DNA of 64,000 nucleotides from Aralia elata (lineage: Eukaryota; Streptophyta; Magnoliopsida; Apiales; Araliaceae), in contig CM068386.1 of NCBI GenBank assembly GCA_034770075.1, positions 85,905,265 to 85,969,264 on the forward strand. The letters are read 5' to 3'. This document shows positions 46,936 through 58,431 of this stretch, in pieces (the first letter of the stretch is position 1; every line of letters starts with the position of its first letter). Both the position numbers and the translations under genes were made by a program. The notes below the pieces were generated by a model. It was not told where the DNA came from. It made no database searches and was given only the letters and a program-made list of their open reading frames with translations.

Positions 46936-47460
46936 TAGTAATACTAATATTTGTAACCTTATTGGTGGAGGGAAAAAATAAAAAATAAAAAAACTTACTT
47001 AACTCGGAAAATATATATATATAAAAAGCAAAAAAAAAAATTATATGTATTTTTGATGTTTGACAAGTATTTCTCACATAAACTGAAACTCACTAAATTC
47101 TTATACGAGAATCGTGAAAAATATTAAAATAATAATTATAGACACTCAAAATTTGCACATGTTTCTTCTAACAATAGCAACAACAATAATGTCATCTCAC
47201 CTTGAGACAAGAATGTCAAAGCAAAGATCACGGGGCTCAAGACGATTACTTGGAGTATACGCAATAATCTCTAAGTGTCAAACTGTAAAAAGGAGAACGA
47301 ACAATTAGTCGGCGTATACAGAATGATGGTTTTTTTTCCTTTTTCTTTATCTTCTCGAATCTGAAATTGATCAAAATGTCATTGCGTAGCTCTCAAAAAG
47401 AGTTTTCCAGATTGGTATGACACGTTTTTTAACTCACCTCAGTTTGAAAGATATGGACAT
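46936..47460. other. AT-rich sequence upstream of SEC24, no gene seen
   Basis: Contains A-runs and a short TA microsatellite near 47010. A 64-codon plus-strand frame (47114-47308) shows no recognisable domain. Confidence 0.4.
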
Positions 47461-47479
47461 TTTAGTGCACAACACGAAA

Positions 47480-47790
47480 ATCGACGTCACGACACGAAAA
47501 CGGAGCACGTGGGCCCCACCTCTTAGGCTGCTGCAGGTAGACCTGCGGCTGCCGCGGGTAGACCTGTGACAGGCCTAGGTGCCCTATAAAATGGTTGTTT
47601 GTCTCATTTGCTTGGAGAAGAAGATATTTTAGAGATAAAAAATGTGTTCTTTAGAGAGAGAAATAGTAAAAGAAAAAGAAAAACATCTCTAAATTAGATC
47701 TAGAACTAGCTTTTCTTATCAAATCTTCCACTAAAATATATTCAAGCAATCTATAGGAGGCTTAAAGAAGAAGAAACTCATACTTCTATG
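47480..47790 (+). promoter_or_regulatory. LTR-like promoter: GC-rich repeats followed by a TATA box
   Basis: Two copies of GCxGGTAGACCTG in a GC-rich setting (47527-47575) stand about 10 bp before TATAAA at 47585-47590. An A-rich leader with AGAGAGAAA follows. The arrangement mirrors the U3 promoter of the other LTRs here. The matching LTR ends were not found, and the region appears to continue beyond the solo LTR at 49114. Confidence 0.45.
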
Positions 47791-49113
47791 GGAGCTGTCG
47801 TTTACACCCCAAAATTAAATCCTTTCTTCTACTCTACTAATACAGAAATCAGTATAGTGACAAGCAAGGGTCGATCCCACAGAGAGTGAATTGTTTTATA
47901 TTTATTCTTTTATTTTCCTAAATCTAATTAAACAATGAAAATAAAGATTGGGGGGTTTTGAGTTTGATTAACTAATTAACAAAAGTAAATAAATAAAAGT
48001 AACCAATGAATTAAAAGTTCCAGTTCATAAGTTCAGTATCACCCTTTTTACAATGACAGATTAATCAAGTGTAACATTATTTATCCTTCAATAAAATTAA
48101 TAGTCCTAGATAACCGCAATCGCTAATTATCTGAAATCCTCCTTAGGTTTTAAATCTAATGTGACAATCGCCCCACTAGACCCTAACTATCATACAAGAA
48201 CTATCAGTCTAGATTTAATATAACAGCAGCATTAAGGATTAGAGAATTAGACTATTCCAAACAACAATCACACTATCATGGATTATTTAGCTTGCCTTCT
48301 AATAATCATAATAACACACAAAAGCTTGTCCACAATCAAGTATTATTAATTGCTACTTATGATCAGATACAATATCGTTTGCTTAATACTATATCTTAAT
48401 CTAGCAGATGATATTAATCAAATTAATTCAATTGGCCAAATCAAATCAAAAGATTAAATAACATATAATCAATTAAAATAGATTATTAGAATAAACCTCA
48501 TGCAAGAAGGAATAAATAAATAAAACCTGATTAAACCATTAATTATTAACAAGGTTCAACATCCCTTAGAACTAAAAATAAGAGTTTAGCCTGACATGCC
48601 TTCAATCTCCTCCAAGTAGGGTTACAATTGTAGTTGTCAAGATGTAGCTAATAATAAACTAAAAACATCTATATATAATCCTAAGATAATATCCTAAGTC
48701 TCTAAGAATTAAGAATCCAATCTGAAATAGAAATCCTCAAAAATTACAAAAAGTCAAAACTGGTCAAACTTGGTCAACGTCGCTTTTCTCGCCGGGGCGA
48801 GGATTTTTGTGGGCGAGAAACTCCAGAGAGGTCTGGGCCGGGGCGAGATCTGGATCGACTGGGGCGAAAACTAGCAGAGCATTTCTCGCCGGGGCGAGAA
48901 ATCCTAGTACAAAGTTCTCGCCGGGGCGAGAACCTCAAAATTTCTAACTTTTCAACTTTTCCTCGTTTAAGCTCCGATTTTCCATCCTTTTCCACTTTTG
49001 ACCCTGAATCCTCCTGAAATCAATAAACAACCTAATAAGTGCATATACACAATAAATCATGCAATAAACTAAATATAAAGGAATGAAAATAAATGAATAT
49101 TATGCACTTATCA
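47789..49113 (-). mobile_element. Solo LTR (1325 bp) with perfect 5-bp target duplication
   Basis: Plus-strand ends TGGGAGCTGTCG...GCACTTATCA. On the minus strand it starts TGATAAGTGCATAATATT. Flanks TTCTA at 47784-47788 and 49114-49118 are identical. A minus-strand TATATATAG (about 48676-48668) lies 100 bp downstream of a GC-rich hairpin array. No coding region. The terminal sequence suggests a Ty3/gypsy family, which is inference. Confidence 0.88.
48776..48945. repeat. Array of GC-rich hairpins in the solo LTR
   Basis: The word TTCTCGCCGGGGCGAGAA (8-bp arms TTCTCGCC/GGCGAGAA with a GG centre) is present complete or nearly so at about 48783, 48893 and 48917. Partial versions (GGGCGAGAAACTC, CCGGGGCGAGAT, GGGGCGAAAAC) lie between. 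Surrounding DNA is AT-rich. The array sits upstream of the TATA box. Confidence 0.88.
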
Positions 49114-50140
49114 TTCTAAGGTCCATTTCTCGTCTTTATGCTCGTTTTAACTTGCATTTACGATTACATTGTTTGGACTTTGTTTCGTTTATTTCGTTTT
49201 CTCATTTAAAGGCTCTCCTAGCATCATAAATCATATCTAGTGGTGTTTGGATCCTATTTTGAGTCATGTACAGTTAGAGAACGTTTCTCATCATAGAAAT
49301 TCCTTCTAACCAACTTATAAAGTCATTTTTAATGATTATTCAATTTCAATATCGATTTAGCTCGTTTTTTCACTTGTTGTACTTGGGCTCCGATTATTCA
49401 TCTTGTTTTTCTCATTTCGAGGCCACCTAAATATCCTAGACTGTTTATAGTTGTGTTTGGATCCTACTTTTGGCCACCAAAGGATTTTCTCCAATAAAAT
49501 ATCTTTCTAGCCGATTTGGGACATATTTTTACTTGATTTTGTTGTTGTTATTTCTAGATATATGGAATATTGGATATATGGGTCTCACTCCCAAGATTCT
49601 AAGTTCCTTTAATAGATCTCGTCAATATATGATAGATCCTTGCGATTTCGATAGTATTTGGTGATGAAATTTAATTCCTACGATATAGTTAACGGTATAA
49701 TTACGATAGTATTGATGTGTTGAGTGATCTATGGATTTAGGGTTTATGAAAGTCCTTTCCTAAATTTTGATATTTTGTTGGGTATTATTACGAATCATTT
49801 GAGCCTAGAAATAAATTCAAGGACCTTAAACATCGTGTTTAATGGGAATTGAAAGATATTCCAACAATGGACACAGTTAACGATTATACTTTTGCGATTC
49901 AATGATTGTAAATGTAATTTGGGCTTTAAAACGATATCAAGGGTTTTCATGCCACAAAAATTGGGTTTAAGGCCCCTTAATAGTGGATTTTACTATTTTC
50001 AATGTGCTTGGAGTTATTTAGATGGCTTACATGTCCATGAGTACCTCCAACCCTATTTTCGATGCTTAATTTTATTTTCCAACCCACAAAAATAATTTTC
50101 GAATAAAGTTGCAAAGATCTTAAAGTGAATCAAACCAATT
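49114..50140. other. Repeat-like sequence right of the solo LTR, no coding seen
   Basis: Phrases such as GTGTTTGGATCCTA (about 49243 and 49464) and TTTCTCATxxxxAGGC recur, so the segment looks like old LTR or satellite-like material. No protein signature on either strand. Confidence 0.35.
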
Positions 50141-50143
50141 TTA

Positions 50144-50535
50144 GGGGTTATTTGTTTAGAACTAAATACATCTGAATGGCTGAATCGGCCAACCATTAAG
50201 TGTGTTTGTTTTAGATAAAAATCGTCTGAATGGCTGAATCGGTCAGATGATTGAGCTGAATGGCTAAGACAGATTTTTTTGGCTGAATGAGCAGCTGAAT
50301 GAAGTAAAAAGAAAATTAAAAAAAATATTAACTATTATATTAAGGAATATTAAATAAATTTACAACTTTGAATTTTTTCAGAGGGGCAAAATAATAAAAC
50401 TATCATTCAGATTTTTCAGACATGTCAAATATCAAACAACTTTTTTAATTCAATATTCAGAATTCTGTTTCATTCAGCTCATTCAGATTGTTTAGCCATT
50501 CAGAACTTTTCATTCAGTTTTTATCAAACATCCCC
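50144..50535. mobile_element. PIF/Harbinger-type MITE
   Basis: Inverted ends GGGGTTATTTGTTTAG and, in reverse, GGGGATGTTTGATAAA. TTA target duplications at 50141-50143 and 50536-50538. Interior inverted words TCTGAATGGCTGAAT and ATTCAG...TTCAGA. 392 bp, no coding. Confidence 0.8.
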
Positions 50536-50740
50536 TTAGACAAAAATTAGAAGTAAGGAGAGCATTGATTCATATTTGACGAAAGGTTTGCAAACGACGT
50601 TTTTCCTAAACGACACCTTAAATTTCTCATCAAATTAAGTCAAAACGAAACTTTTTTTACGAATCAAATCCTTCGAGCATATGTTCAAAAAGACTCAAAA
50701 GTTTCTTTCAAGACATGTATCCACTAAGCTTTGACAACTC

Positions 50741-51105
50741 TAGGATACGATACCCCAGATTTCGATTTAAATGACATAAGGAGACGACATCTTATGTTTT
50801 ACGATTCGACTCAAATCTAGGAGACGATACCCTAGCTTTCGACTTAAATGACATAGGAGACGACACCTTATATTTTACCATTCGACTCAACTATAGGAGA
50901 CGATACCCTAGATTTTGACTTAAATAATATAGGAGATGACACCTTATGCTTTACGATTCAACTCAACTCAACTCTAGTAGACGATACCCTAGATTTCAAC
51001 TTTAATGATGTAGGAGACGATACCCTATATTCTCTAATTTAAGAATTCAACTTGACCCTAAGAGACGATACCCTATATTTTCCTACGACACGACTCACTT
51101 AGGCA
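50741..51105. repeat. Tandem array of about 76-bp units with GGAGACGATACCCT core
   Basis: About 4.5 degenerate units. Each holds two related half-units: AGGAGACGATACCCTAG with TTCGACTTAAATGA, and ATAGGAGACGACACCTTAT with ACGATTCGACTCAA. The half-unit is therefore near 38 bp and the present unit is a dimer. It lies just left of the env-like fragment, in what may be the 3' LTR or the region before it. Confidence 0.85.
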
Positions 51106-51167
51106 CAAAATACAATGCATACACTTCACGTTAGTGAGACAATTTATTTAACTTTTAAAGAAAAATA

Positions 51168-51424
51168 TTAGGAAAGCGATATCAATTTATTTATACTCCT
51201 TGCAACTGGTACTGAAGCCTCTCCTTCGTCTTCTTCCTCTTCTTTTTCATCATTTCCCAAAATAAATTCAAGTCCTCTAGGATGAGACTCGCCACCATCC
51301 CATACTACGTACTTCTTGATGTGATTATGATCAATATCCTTCATTGGCAGCAATAAAATCTCGTTTGCCCACGTAACCCCAACTACTAGACAAAGACGAC
51401 TAACAATCGAAGCATGTAGGATTC
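51168..51424 (-). pseudogene. C-terminal part of the gypsy third ORF, cut off by the copia insertion
   Basis: Minus-strand frame GGILHASIVSRLCLVVGVTW, then MKDIDHNHIKKYVVWDGGES, then an acidic run EEEEDEGEAS, and a stop at about 51168. It is the in-frame continuation of 60275-60952. Joining the flanks of the 51430-60249 element and removing one CTCCA copy restores one frame, apart from a TGA. Confidence 0.75.
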
Positions 51425-51429
51425 CTCCA

Positions 51430-53247
51430 TGTTAGGTTTGTATATAGCGTGGACATGTAATCAAATTACATAAATAGTGCGGAAGCGCGATACAACGGAT
51501 TTTAAAATTTTTCATACAAACCATCACCATGATCATCCATGTGCTCAATTATCAATTAAACGAAAGAGATAGAGATTTAAGAAATTATACCCTCGTAGAA
51601 CCGTGCTTCTTCGGGTACAAGTTCACCTCCAAATCCTTCGCGTTCTCCTTGAATTCCACCGATGGGATTCCTTCCTTTGATCAATGTTAGCCACCCAAGT
51701 GTTTGGTCTCTAGAGGTGATCCACCAAGGAATAATAGTTATTCAAGATGATGGACGTTGGCAAAACCCTAGTTTCTATCTCTGTAGAAATTGCAAGTACT
51801 CTCTCTCTCCAATTCTTATGGAAGAGTGTGTAACTGTCCAACAATCTAACTGTCTAACCCTAAATCATGATAAGACTCCTCTTATTTATAGATATAGGGA
51901 ACCCTCCTAAACTATTTAGGATTAGGTTTTTATTTTAATTAAACTCATTTAATTAATTAAACTCCTAATCCAATTAGGAATTTATGAGAGAGTACTTCTA
52001 TTAATTAATTCTCAATCCCTATTAGGAATTAAATAATAGTAATAATAATAATAAGACTCCTCTTATTAATTTATATTTAATATTTCCAAAATATTAAATA
52101 ATAAATATTAACCTATTTAATTTATTCTATCTCCATAGATTAAATTAAATACACTTAACTTATTATTAAAATTATGTCATTTACTTCTTAAATAAATATT
52201 TTTCTTTTGCGGTGTGACCCTTTAGGTTATCCATATTAAACCGGTTGTGAATAAATCAATTAGAACAATTCTAATCTTATTTAAATAAATAAATTAAACT
52301 ATTTAATTTATTTAAATAAATAATATTTATCCTACAATAAGGGTAAGCCCCCTTAGCGATCAACGACTTTTCAGATAGTATAGATTTCAACATTAATCAC
52401 AAAAGAACCTTTCAGTGAATAGTTACCGTACAATTCAATCCTTCTACCATACAATGTCCCAATTAAATATAAGACATGGAATTACTGTCACGTCTTATTT
52501 TATTTAATTATATGTATTTCGATTCTCTAATGAATAACTCTGATAATGCAAATTAGAAACTCCTTTCTAATTTCATTCTGCTTTGGCCAAAGACTTCTGA
52601 GTCGTCATTTATCGAATCACATAGGACATTCTCTCCTTTTACTAGAAGTGGTAGATTCTTTGTTGATCATTCACCTATCTCCTTATATAACTTATTATAC
52701 CCAATCATATACTTTGATATACCCTAAAGGTCTTAAGGGACATGTCAAAGTATAACTCATCATACACAAGATACTATGATGATCTCAAGTCCAAGGATCA
52801 CTTGTACTACTATCACTAGAGGAATTCCTATTGACAGGCGAGTAAAACTCCATTAGGTATTCCTTAGCGAGCCACGTCCAGTGAACTTATTCTCTAATAA
52901 GCACTTACATACTTGCTTTAGTGTCTCCACACAAATGATTATGAGATCAATCATCCTCTACATAAGAGCAAGCAACGTATGTACTAATCTATCCGGATTC
53001 ACTAATCCCCTTTTTAGTAATCCATCGATTAGGAACGATTTTAGTTTGTGAGCTATCCAGAATTTAGATCTCATTAGCATGATCACCATCATGATTCTAA
53101 AAGCATTGCTCAAAACTATGGGTTTATCACATTTAATATAACTGCACCATGTAGATAATGCAAAATGCCTTTTAATAAACGAATAAGATTACAAAGTATA
53201 TGCTACATCATATCAAATATGATTGGCTTGTGTGCATACTACTTTCA
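51430..53247 (-). repeat. Left (3') LTR of the large copia element
   Basis: 1818 bp. Minus-strand TATA word CTATAAATAAGAG lies near 51893-51881. Its short open frames are copies of those in the right LTR and are not genes. Confidence 0.93.
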
Positions 53248-53259
53248 ATCTCCCACTTG

Positions 53260-56200
53260 CACTAAAGCCAATCGCCATGGTATCTAATACCCTTCTTCTC
53301 TAAGTGATGATCATCCTGCTGTTTGGATAAAGCTTTAGTAGATGGAAATGCAATGTTGTTCTCGAGAGTCCACTATCCCTATAGTGACTTTTCCTCTTTC
53401 AATGATTCAACTAATCAAATGAAAATGTCGCAACACTTGTTTGAATCCAAGATGAGACTTAGGAACTATTCATAGTTCAAACTACAATGAATACTTTGTC
53501 TTTGTCACTAAACCATCAACTCTTTGCTGTTTGGAACCTTTCCAATTCACTGCACCACCTTTCAAGGTAACGATTTACTTTAAAGTGGATTTGTTATCGT
53601 CTTGGTCAGTCTGAAAAACTTGAGTCTGTTAAGCCCTCTAGTTTTTAATTCAGACCTACCATGAATCATAATCACATCTTCAGTACCGGTTAAGTATCTA
53701 AAGATGTTTATCACTGTCTTACAGTTATTATCTCCAGAATATGACTGATCAACATCAGGCCTAGTATATTCATTGCATACATGATAGTAACTCATGCGAT
53801 CTCTCTTTCAATTGGGGACAATTTTAGAGAGATACACTCTATAGCTCATCATCATGAGACCTCTCTTGGAGTTTGCCATGCTAAACACCTTTAGCATCAA
53901 ATGAATATACGTTCCTTGGGTCAAGCTGAACATCCTTTTAAATCTATCTATATAGATTTATATCCCCAATTTATAAGGTGCTCTTCCCAAGTCATTCATG
54001 GAGGAATGTTTAGACAATTTTATCTTTACTGATTGTAGCATTGGTGTGTTATTCCTTATCAGTAGTATATCAACATATAATACTAAGAATGTCACAGTAC
54101 TCCCACTGACCCTTTTGTACACACTAGGTTCATTCTCGTTTTTGATAAAATAAAACTGTTTTGATTGTCTCATCAAAATGAATGTTCCATCTTTGAGAAG
54201 CTTGCTTCAATCCATAAATGGATCATTGCAGCTTATATACACGATTTGCTTCAACCTTTGAAACAAATTCCTCTGGCTGTATCATACATACATTCTCCTC
54301 AAGTCTTCATTGAGGAAGGACGTCTCCACATCCATTTTGTCAGATTTCGTAATAAGCTGTAATCACAAGCAAAATCCAAATGGACTTGAACATTACCCGG
54401 TAATAAAGTTTTATCACAGTCAACTTCTTGACTTTATTTGAAACCTTTTAAACAGGTCTGGTCTTATAGGTCTCTACCTTGCCATTTGCCTTAGTCTTTC
54501 TCTTAAAGACCCATACACACCCATTAGGCACTATGCCTTTCGGTGGAGTAACCAGAGTCTATACTTGGTTCTCATACATGGAGTCCATTTCGGATTTCAT
54601 GGCCATCTGCCATTTCTCTGAGTGTCTTCTACTCATAGCCTTATCGTATATAACTGGATCATCATCCTCCATGATACGTACCTCATCATCATCATCTATG
54701 ATGAATCCATACCTTCCAGGTATCTTCGGTACTCTTCCAAATTTACGATTCGGTTGTGGTACAATAGGTGTATCTACAGGTTCCTCGGTTCGACTTAAAG
54801 TGCTTTGTGGTTCTTGAACTCCTTCAAGATCTATTACCCTCCCACTAGCTCCTTCAATGATAAACACCTTTATCTAAGAAGGCAACATGTAGGATTATAG
54901 TAATAATACCCTAAACTTTCTTTAGGATATCCCACAAGTCTGTACTTGTCAGATTTTGTCCCAAACTTATCTTTGAAACCTTTTCACATAAGTTGGACAA
55001 CCCCTTATCTTAACATACTTAAGAGTAGGAATCCTTCCTATCCATAACCTTTATGGAGTCTTGGGGCCAGATTTTTGAGGTTACCTTATTTTGTAGATAT
55101 GCGGCCGTTTCTAGGGCATAACCTCAGATGGATACTAGAATGTCGGTAAAAATCATTATGGACTGCACCATGTCCAACAAGGTACAATTTCTCCTTTTAG
55201 ATACAGCAATCAATTATTGTGTATCAGGAGGTGTCCATTATGAGAAAATACCATTTTGAAATGATCTAGAAACTTATTGCACAAGTATTCCTTCCTCGAT
55301 CTGATCAAAGAATCTTAATACTTTGTCAATTTGTTTCTCTTCTGAATTCTTTGAACCTTTCAAATGATTCAGACTTGTATTTCATCAAATACACACATTT
55401 AACTCTTTGAATGACCATCTCCTTTTCTTTTACTAGTTTGTTCAATTTGCAAAATTATTTTTATGTAAGTCAAGTTTACAAAGTCCATCAAGTGATCTTC
55501 CAGTTTCAAACAAAACATTATCATTATAAATAGAACAACAATTGTTCTTAAGTATAATACCAGAACCTTCCTTGTCCAACAACGGAAGTAATAATGTTTC
55601 TAAAGAGAACTGGAACATAATAACAACTTATTAACTTAATAGACTTGCCCGTAGGCAACACTAAACTATAAGTTCTTACGGCTAATGTAGCAACCATTGC
55701 TCCATTATCCACACGTAAGATTACTTACTCTTTGTTTAGCTTTCTACTTATGCTTAGTCTCTGCATTGGATTGTATATGTGAGAACTACAGTCGGTATCC
55801 AATACCTAAGTAGAACCTTGAATTATAGAAAAATTTATTTCAATTATGAACAAAACCCATATTTGTAACCGAAGATTCACTAAGCTTCTTCTGGTTAGCC
55901 TCTGTAAGATGCTCCTTATAGTTTCCTTTCCAGTATCTAAGCTTATTTCAGTGGAAGCAAACCCCTTGCTATCTGCATCAGTCTTGTTCTTATTGTCCTT
56001 TGTTTTTGCCTTTTCATTTACCTTCTTTGAATTGTTCTTCTTTTAAGAAAATCCTTTGGCCCTCTTCCGCTTCCTAGAAGAATCATCTACTAGTAAGACT
56101 TGGTCTTTCTTGGTTGAAAAGTAACTCTTTACAGTTTTCAACATGTTTAAGCAACTCAGGCAGGCTAACATATAGCTTGTTCATGTGGAAATTCACAACA

Positions 56201-56702
56201 ATTTATGAGAAAGAGTCCAGAAGTGATTGCAAGATCAAATCTTAGATAAACTCTCCATCCATTAAAACCGGTTGTCCCAATTGTTCAATCAGATTGATCA
56301 TTTTAGGACATTTGTCTGTACTGTAGTTCCATCGGTCATTCTAGATCGGAAGAGCTCCCTAGATATCTGATATCTAATAGTCCTACTTTCCTCACCCTTC
56401 AACTCCTTGAAGGTGTAGGAGTATAGTAGGAGCATCCATAGTTTCATGCTGACGCTAAAGCTCGTTACTCATGGATGCGAGCATGATGTATTGAGCCAAC
56501 TGTGCATCATCTTGCCACTTTTTAAAAGTAGCAATCTCTTCCTCAGAGGCATTGTCTACAACCATTGCAGGGATAGGCATATTAAAGATATAAGATAGCT
56601 TTTCAGCCTTGAGAACTATTCTCAAATTCTTTAACTAGTCCGTGTTCTTTGGTCCAGTTAATTAGCATCTAATATGCTATGCGGTGATAGTGAATTAGAC
56701 AT
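53260..56702 (-). pseudogene. Decayed copia gag-pol of the large element
   Basis: gag starts at the ATG at 56702 with MSNSLSPHSILDAN and reads on with stops at expected Lys/Trp positions. A ruined zinc knuckle (CFH, then RYWKGNY with Cys and His replaced) lies near 55930-55975. The pre-RT linker is at 54867-54559 (SEKWQMAMKSEMDSMYENQV). RT at 54176-53958 reads LYVDILLIRNN, so the YVDD pair is broken by loss of one Asp codon. RNase H remnant at 53795-53580. No enzyme could be made from this copy. Confidence 0.82.
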
Positions 56703-58189
56703 CGTAAAATTCTATAAATGAATTTGTAATTTAACAACATTTTAGCATACATTCATTTTAATTAATTACCAAAATAAATTAGGTCTTTATTTTAAATTGG
56801 TATCTCCCACTATTTTCATCAAACTATATTACCCTCAATATACAGTTCGGCAAATCTAATTAAAGATTTGCTAGTGAGAATAAGGATCCCATTTCAAATG
56901 TATATAGCCTTGTGTGATACAACAAACGATATATAAATAAATAGGTAGACAACTATTGTCAATTACATCACTATGTAACTCCTTTTAATTTACCTCTTAG
57001 ATTATTTTGATCAAGTGTGACACATCCGAATCAAAATTATCCAAGTTAAGTCTAACCTAGCACTTCCATATATTCGAAAGAAAAACAATGTCCTTGTGTG
57101 ACACAACAAAACAACATCGTTAAGTCTATGTATAAGCATCAAATGTGATAAAGCAACATCTTAAATATTTAATACTTGCCTTGTGTGACACAACAAACTC
57201 ATATTAAATATTTAATACTCTATCGCTTTACCATGCTAGAAGGCGACGTTCGATATTCCAAATATCTTTGAACGTTTAGGACTTAATATAATTTCTTTGA
57301 GAGGTTTGTTATTATTTGTCTCATCTTGTTTAACGCGCATGCACATATATATATAAAATACGCGTCATATTATTTAACATGCGAAGCATGTTGGATAATA
57401 TATAATATATATAGTAATCATGCACATATAGAATACTATATTCTACCCGGATTGATTATGGACTTTTATCAAGAAAAACTAGAGAAGACGAGGTACGCAG
57501 ACCCCATTTATAAAAACCCATACATTCAAGCATCTTCTAAAATAATTCCAATCACACCTTGGTCAATAGTCCATAATCAATCCCTATTTATTATCATACA
57601 TATCTCCATATGTATCAATAAATAACATTTATCTCATGAATAATCAAACCATTCCATATATGTATTGATATCATTTAATGGGCAATTAAAAATTTACTAG
57701 AAATCCAATTTTTAAAATAAAAATAAACTCCTTTATTTTAATCAAAATTTAAATCATAATAAACTTCATTATTTTATTTTATCCAATTTTGAATAAAAAT
57801 AAACTCCTTTATTTTTAATCAAATTCCAAATCAAAATAAACTCTTTTATTTCAATTAACATGAAATCCAATTTCAAGTTCAAAACAAACTCTTTTATTTT
57901 AACTTAAAATTGTTAGAAAATAAAATATATTGAATCCTATTCCTTATCAAAATAAACAACTTTATTTTTAAGGAAACATGAAATTCTATTCCATATGTGA
58001 ATAAACTCCTTTATTCTAGGAAACATGGAATCCTATTCCAAAATAGAATAAACTCCTTTATTCTAGTTAATGTGAAATCTCATTCCAAGTTAAAATAAAA
58101 CTTTTAATTTTAATCATATTCCAATTAAAATAAACATTTTATCTTAATTGAAAATAAATAAAATCAAAATAAAAAATTTTCAAATCCTG
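56703..58189. other. Long leader of the large copia element
   Basis: Lies between the primer-site side and the gag ATG. AT-rich, with a loose repeat of AAxxAAATAAACTCCTTTATTTTA at about 57710-58140 and a TGTGACACAACAAA phrase repeated at about 56910-57195. No coding seen. Confidence 0.6.
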
Positions 58190-58325
58190 CAGACCGGCGC
58201 GACCGCGCTCCAAAATGAACTAGGAACGGCGCGGCCGCGCTGCACCCCAGAAACATTTTCTGGGTTCGTGCGCGGCCACGCTCCAGAATGAACTGGAAGC
58301 GGCGCGGCCGCGCCGTGTAGCAGAC
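58190..58325. repeat. GC-rich palindromic repeats in the large copia leader
   Basis: Three related units of GGCGCGGCCGCGC (or GCGCGGCCACGC) plus CTCCAxAATGAACT, at about 58195, 58230-58245 and 58270-58318. They carry the self-complementary core GCGGCCGC. They lie about 90-220 bp downstream of the primer site and stand out from AT-rich flanks. Confidence 0.85.
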
Positions 58326-58431
58326 TTCGAAAAAAATTTTTGTTGCCCAGAAAATCGATCCAATCGCATACCCATACATACATGGAATCATAATAATTGA
58401 TAATTAGCACAAGGTTAGGCTCTGATACCAT

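Noticed and set aside
51662..51910. Identical open frames repeated at 51662-51910 and 58664-58912, and at 52546-52755 and 59548-59757
   Set aside because: They are the same positions in the two LTRs of one element, so not a duplicated gene pair.
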